Positions 4,401 to 7,678 of a stretch of 7,678 nt of DNA are shown here, in pieces. Origin of the DNA: an uncultured Eubacteriales bacterium (lineage in GTDB: Bacteria > Bacillota > Clostridia > Oscillospirales > Acutalibacteraceae). Under the pieces are notes generated by a model that worked only from the letters and a program-made list of their open reading frames with translations, made no database searches and was not told where the DNA came from. The stretch's first letter is position 1. Each line of letters opens with the position of its first letter. The stretch is taken from contig CAKTTT010000113.1 of NCBI GenBank assembly GCA_934615635.1, positions 1 to 7,678 of the forward strand, written 5' to 3'. Both the position numbers and the translations under genes were made by a program.

Positions 4401-5918
4401 TTGAAACGATTGGGCGCGGCGCTGTGCGCCGCCGCGGTAACGCTGCTGTCCTTGTCCGGCTGCAGCACCCTTCCCAAAGGGGCGGGCCAATCCTCCGCTC
4501 CTCCGGCTTCCAAGCCGGAGAATCCCGTCTCCCGGCCGGAAGAGCCGCTGGATTTGACTCTTTGTTATAGCAGCGAGGATTCCCTCAATCCCTATAAGGC
4601 GAAAACACAGGTCAACGTCCAGCTCGCCTCCCTGCTTTACGACAGCCTGACGGTGCTGGACGAGCAGTGGCAGCCTCAGCTCTCGCTGGCTGCCTCCGTC
4701 AGCAGGGAAGATCCGCTGCGATATCGGGTCACCCTGCGGGAAAACGCCGCTTTTTCCGACGGCTCGGCCGTTACCGCGGCGGATGTGGCCGCCTCCTTTC
4801 AACAGGCCAAGGCGTCCCAAACCTACCGCTCCCTGCTGCTCAATCTGCTTTCCTGCACGGTGGAGGCAGGCGCGGCGGTTTTCACCATGGCGGCGCCTGA
4901 TCCCCAGTTTTCCGCCTGTCTGACCTTTCCCATCCTCAAACAGGGGACGGACGACGCGCCGGTGGGCGGCGGACGGTATGTGCTGGAGGAGGGAGAGCGT
5001 CCCCGGCTGGTCTGGAACAGCCGTTATGAGGGGGAGCCTTCCACCGACACGATTTATCTGCGCTACCTCTCCGACCGGGATTCCATGATCCGGGGACTGG
5101 AAACCGGTGTGGTGAGCTACTATTTCGACGATCTTTCCAATGGGGAGATTCCCCGGATCTCCAGCGCCAGCGCCAATATTCCGCTTCCCAACCTGGTTTT
5201 CCTGGGTTTCAACAGCGAGAGGGAGGCCGTATCCGATCCCGCCGTCCGCCGGGCCGTCGATGCGGCCGTCAGCCGCGCGGCAATAGCGGATTCCTCCTTC
5301 GCCGGCCGGGCCGTGGCGGCGCAGTCGCCCTTCCCCTCCGCCTGGGAACCCGCTGTCGAAATAAAGGGATTTGAGACGGTCGAAAATATCCAGGCGGCGG
5401 TTGCACAATTGGAGCAGGCAGGTTATAATACAAAAGGCGCCGCCGGACAGGGGGAACCCCTCTCTCTCACGCTGCTTTGCAGCGATTCCAACAGCTTCCG
5501 CTTGGCGGCCGCCAAGCAGCTCGAGGAGCAGCTGGAGAAAACCGGAATCGCCGTAACGGTGGAAAGCATGAGCTTCTCCGATTTGGAAAAGCGGCTGGAC
5601 AAGGGCGATTTCGATCTGTATATCGGCGAGATCCGGCTGTCGGCCAACATGAGCCTGTCCCCCCTGCTGACGGAGGGAGGCGCGGCCGCCTACGGGATCG
5701 ATCAGGCGGGCGCGGCCGCCCAGGCTTACGCGGCCTATCTGGCTGGGGAGAAAACGCTGGCGGACTTCTGTGCTGCCTTTGTGCAGGATCCCCCCTTCCT
5801 CCCCCTATGTTGGCGGCAGGGCATCGCCGCCTACGACCGCAATATGAGCGGTGTGACGCCCACGGCCTTTGACGTTTATCACGGCATCGAGGGCTGGACG
5901 CTCCCATCGTTATCATAA
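4401..5918 (+). CDS. Solute-binding lipoprotein, peptide/nickel ABC transporter family (SBP_bac_5)
   Basis: The product is an extracytoplasmic lipoprotein that would capture a small ligand, usually an oligopeptide, for an ABC importer. From TTG at 4401 it is 505 residues and begins MKRLGAALCAAAVTLLSLSGC, read here as positively charged MKR, a hydrophobic core and the lipobox LSGC with C21 as the lipidated cysteine. The family architecture follows: an N-terminal lobe with SLNPYKAKTQVNVQLASLLYD, split here as SLNPYKAK and LASLLYDSL, the motif FSDGSAVTAADV, a second lobe with LVFLGFNSE and DPAVRRAVDAAVSRAAI, and a C-terminal segment with LEEQLEKTGIAVTVE and FDLYIGEI. The start rests on the lipoprotein signal, the ribosome binding site and the promoter position; ATG at 4368 would put 11 extra residues ahead of the signal peptide. 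No permease or ATPase gene is in view, so it is an orphan here and its ligand is unknown. It interrupts two conserved housekeeping pairs. Confidence 0.88.
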   Translation: MKRLGAALCAAAVTLLSLSGCSTLPKGAGQSSAPPASKPENPVSRPEEPLDLTLCYSSEDSLNPYKAKTQVNVQLASLLYDSLTVLDEQWQPQLSLAASVSREDPLRYRVTLRENAAFSDGSAVTAADVAASFQQAKASQTYRSLLLNLLSCTVEAGAAVFTMAAPDPQFSACLTFPILKQGTDDAPVGGGRYVLEEGERPRLVWNSRYEGEPSTDTIYLRYLSDRDSMIRGLETGVVSYYFDDLSNGEIPRISSASANIPLPNLVFLGFNSEREAVSDPAVRRAVDAAVSRAAIADSSFAGRAVAAQSPFPSAWEPAVEIKGFETVENIQAAVAQLEQAGYNTKGAAGQGEPLSLTLLCSDSNSFRLAAAKQLEEQLEKTGIAVTVESMSFSDLEKRLDKGDFDLYIGEIRLSANMSLSPLLTEGGAAAYGIDQAGAAAQAYAAYLAGEKTLADFCAAFVQDPPFLPLCWRQGIAAYDRNMSGVTPTAFDVYHGIEGWTLPSLS

Positions 5919-5938
5919 TTCCCCGCCGTGCCGGGAAT
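5918..5938 (+). other. Short hairpin after the binding-protein stop codon
   Basis: ATTCCC (5918-5923) pairs with GGGAAT (5933-5938) around a 9-nt loop. No T-tract follows, and the next gene begins 24 nt later, so read-through into the Asp23-family gene is expected. Confidence 0.3.
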
Positions 5939-5961
5939 CCAAGAAAGGTGTGTGCTATGCT

Positions 5962-6315
5962 ATGATACGCATTGAAAATCATCTGGGCACAATAGAAATC
6001 TCCCAGGAGTATTTCGCCTATTTGATCGGCAATGCCGCTTCCTCCTGCTACGGCGTGGCCGGCATGGTGAAAAGCGGCACCAAACAGGGCATCCGTTCCG
6101 TCTTTACCAAACGCTCCTATGCCGACGACGGGATCCGGGTACGCAGCGAAGGCGATAAGCTGATCGTGGATCTGCATATCTCCGTGATTTACGGGATGAA
6201 CATATCCGCCATCGCCAAGAGCATTGTCAACAAGGTCCGGTACACGGTGGAGGAAGCCACCGGCCTGGATGTGAAAAAGGTCAATGTTTTCGTCGATGGG
6301 ATGAAATCCGAATAA
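5962..6315 (+). CDS. yloU: Asp23/Gls24 family protein (YloU-like)
   Basis: The family comprises small alkaline-shock/cell-envelope-associated proteins; the biochemical role of YloU is not established. The product is 117 residues, near the usual length of about 120. It begins MIRIENHLGTIEISQEYFAY, and carries the family pattern: GTIEIS beta segment, a helix ending in NAASSCYGVAGM, a central strand block (DKLIVDLHISVIYGMNI, about 69-85), and a C-terminal VEEATGLDVKKVNVFVDGM segment with the conserved V-V-DG ending. The start is ATG at 5962 with AAAGGTG upstream; further upstream in-frame codons overlap the preceding gene and are not conserved-looking. It lies 43 nt after the binding-protein gene and 63 nt before the FakA/YloV-like gene, the same adjacency as yloU-yloV in Bacillus subtilis, which supports the assignment. 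Co-transcription with its neighbours is likely. Confidence 0.92.
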   Translation: MIRIENHLGTIEISQEYFAYLIGNAASSCYGVAGMVKSGTKQGIRSVFTKRSYADDGIRVRSEGDKLIVDLHISVIYGMNISAIAKSIVNKVRYTVEEATGLDVKKVNVFVDGMKSE

Positions 6316-6346
6316 CCGGTGCGCCGGCCGGACGGCGGCACGCCGG
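6316..6346 (+). other. GC-rich imperfect hairpin between yloU and fakA
   Basis: CCGGTGCGCCG (6316-6326) can pair with CGGCACGCCGG (6336-6346) with one G-U pair and one mismatch around a 9-nt loop. It starts immediately after the yloU stop codon. There is no T-tract, so it is more likely an mRNA-stability or processing stem than a terminator, if functional at all. Confidence 0.35.
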
Positions 6347-6362
6347 AGGCCCGCTCACCCGC

Positions 6363-6369
6363 AAGGGAG
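6363..6369 (+). promoter_or_regulatory. Ribosome binding site selecting the GTG start of fakA
   Basis: AAGGGAG lies 9 nt before GTG at 6379. The in-frame TTG at 6373 would be only 3 nt away, which is too close. Confidence 0.7.
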
Positions 6370-6378
6370 TGCTTGAAA

Positions 6379-7678
6379 GTGATACAGGGTAAAATTCTGC
6401 GGGATGCCATCATCTCCGCTTCCAATTGTCTCGCAAAAGAAAAACAGGCGGTGGATGAGCTGAACATCTTCCCGGTTCCCGACGGGGACACGGGCACCAA
6501 TATGTCCATGACGCTGTCCGCCGCCGCCCGGGAGCTCTCCAGGCTGGAGAATCCCACCGTCAGCGAGGCTGCGGATGTTGCCTCCGCCGCGCTGCTCCGG
6601 GGGGCCCGGGGCAATTCCGGCGTTATCCTTTCCCTGCTGTTCCGGGGCTTTTCCAAGGGCCTCAAAGGCAAAACCGAGGCGGACGGTGCCGCGCTGGCCG
6701 AGGCGCTGGCCTTGGGCGTGGAGGCGGCTTACAAGGCCGTGATGAAGCCCACGGAAGGCACCATTCTCACCGTCGCCCGGGAAGCGGCGGAAAAGGGCCG
6801 GGCGGTCGCCATGCAGGATCCCTCGGTGAAGGCCGTTTGGCCCGCCATCTGCGAAGAAGCGGAGGCCTCTCTGCAGCGCACCCCCGACCTCCTGCCGGTG
6901 CTGAAAAAGGCCGGCGTGGTAGACGCGGGAGGCCAAGGTTTTTGCATCGTGATCCGCGCCATGCAGCATGTAATGGAGGGCGGCGCCATCGTGGAAGGGG
7001 ACGCCGCTGCAGCCGGGACCAAAACCCGTTCGGTCAGCGCCGCGGGCAGCTTTGAAACCGACATCACCTTTACATACTGCACCGAGTTCATCGTTGCACG
7101 TGATAAAGGGAATGATCGGGACCCGCTACGGCTCCGGGCGTATCTGGAATCCATCGGTGACTGCGTGGTGGTGGTGGACGACGAGGATATCATCAAGGTC
7201 CACGTCCACACCAACGACCCCGGCAAGGCCTTGTCCGAGGGCGTGAAATACGGCCAGTTTGAAACCGTGAAGGTGGAGAACATGCGTATTCAGCACGCCA
7301 ACGCCGGCTGGGTGGAGGAAAACGCCGATGAGAGCCAGCCCTCCGCCCCCGTCCGCGCGGAGCCGGAGGAGGAGTACGGCTTTGTGGCCGTGGCGGCCGG
7401 TGATGGCCTGCAGGCCTTGTTCAACGATTTAGGCTGCAGCCAGGTGGTTTCCGGCGGCCAGACCATGAATCCTTCCACCGACGATATTCTCAGCGCCATA
7501 GAAGCCACCCCCGCCAAGGTGGTCTATGTTCTGCCCAACAACAAGAACATCATCCTGGCCGCCGAGCAGGCCGTGCCGCTGGCCGACCGGAAGGTGCATG
7601 TGCTCCCCACCCGGACCATCCCCCAAGGGATTTCCGCCATGCTGAATTTCGACGCCGACCTGAGCGTGGAGGATAACC
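6379..7678 (+). CDS. fakA: DAK2/DhaL-domain fatty acid kinase subunit (FakA/YloV family), 433 residues, cut by right window edge
   Basis: FakA phosphorylates fatty acids held by a FakB (DegV-family) partner, giving acyl-phosphates for phospholipid synthesis. The N-terminal kinase domain (about 1-200) shows the metal/ATP motif NIFPVPDGDTGTNM (29-42) with D35 and D37, then GARGNSGVILS (75-85) and GVVDAGGQGF (179-188). The middle domain holds C234 (TYCTEF) and H275/H277 (KVHVHTNDPG), matching the Cys/His metal-site residues reported in this family. The C-terminal domain begins near 332 after a Pro/Glu-rich linker and includes SGGQTMNPSTDDIL (358-371) and LPNNKNIILAAEQA (385-398). Full-length homologues are about 550 residues, so roughly the last 120 are missing here. 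The start is GTG at 6379. yloU lies 63 nt upstream, as in Bacillus. No fakB gene is in view. Confidence 0.9.
   Translation, partial: MIQGKILRDAIISASNCLAKEKQAVDELNIFPVPDGDTGTNMSMTLSAAARELSRLENPTVSEAADVASAALLRGARGNSGVILSLLFRGFSKGLKGKTEADGAALAEALALGVEAAYKAVMKPTEGTILTVAREAAEKGRAVAMQDPSVKAVWPAICEEAEASLQRTPDLLPVLKKAGVVDAGGQGFCIVIRAMQHVMEGGAIVEGDAAAAGTKTRSVSAAGSFETDITFTYCTEFIVARDKGNDRDPLRLRAYLESIGDCVVVVDDEDIIKVHVHTNDPGKALSEGVKYGQFETVKVENMRIQHANAGWVEENADESQPSAPVRAEPEEEYGFVAVAAGDGLQALFNDLGCSQVVSGGQTMNPSTDDILSAIEATPAKVVYVLPNNKNIILAAEQAVPLADRKVHVLPTRTIPQGISAMLNFDADLSVEDN

Noticed and set aside
4380..5408. A 342-codon minus-strand open frame opposite the binding-protein gene
   Set aside because: It overlaps a clear SBP_bac_5 coding sequence, has Gly/Arg-rich composition and no family motif.
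5679..5720. GGCGCGGCCGCC occurring twice 30 bp apart in the binding-protein gene
   Set aside because: Both copies encode Gly-Ala-Ala-Ala in frame; codon bias in an Ala-rich stretch explains the repetition.
5953..5961. Extended -10-like TGCTATGCT just upstream of yloU
   Set aside because: Transcription from it would start after the ATG at 5962, and no -35 box is correctly spaced; read-through from the upstream gene is simpler.

Overview
The window is high-GC coding DNA from a Firmicutes-type bacterium, most likely a GC-rich anaerobic member of Clostridia (Oscillospiraceae/Ruminococcaceae-like). The evidence is a TM-anchored RNase Y next to YmdB, an Asp23-family YloU next to a FakA/YloV-type DAK2 protein, a lipoprotein-type peptide-binding protein, strong Shine-Dalgarno sites, and GTG/TTG starts alongside ATG. 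The species cannot be named from this sequence.

Layout. Positions 1-1270 (minus strand) hold the first 423 codons of a very large cell-envelope glucan enzyme of the cyclic beta-1,2-glucan synthase (NdvB/ChvB) family; the rest lies beyond the left edge. Positions 1271-1775 are a divergent intergenic region of about 505 bp. It has a strong sigma-A-like promoter on the plus strand, two tandem terminator-like hairpins about 100 nt downstream, a cluster of GC-rich hairpins, and then a -10-like box and a strong ribosome binding site for rny. Next on the plus strand come rny (1776-3344), a 17-bp perfect hairpin, and ymdB (3478-4248). After these is a lipoprotein solute-binding protein with its own promoter (promoter 4337-4365, gene 4401-5918). 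The window ends with the yloU-like Asp23 gene (5962-6315) and the first 433 codons of a fakA/yloV-like gene that runs off the right edge.

Functional picture. rny-ymdB is a conserved Firmicutes pair: membrane-attached mRNA turnover, and a metallophosphodiesterase acting on cyclic nucleotides. yloU-yloV is another conserved pair, linking a small Asp23 protein to fatty-acid kinase activity that feeds exogenous or recycled fatty acids into phospholipid synthesis. The binding-protein gene sits between the two pairs without any transporter permease or ATPase gene in view, so it is an orphan or works with components encoded elsewhere. The glucan synthase is divergently transcribed and probably unrelated in regulation.

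I found no CRISPR array, tRNA, rRNA, transposon or phage gene, and nothing I would call a new multi-gene system. The least explained stretch is the rny upstream region (about 1447-1703), which looks like a short terminated RNA and/or a structured, possibly attenuating leader. All coding calls come from reading translations and recognising family motifs; no database search was run.
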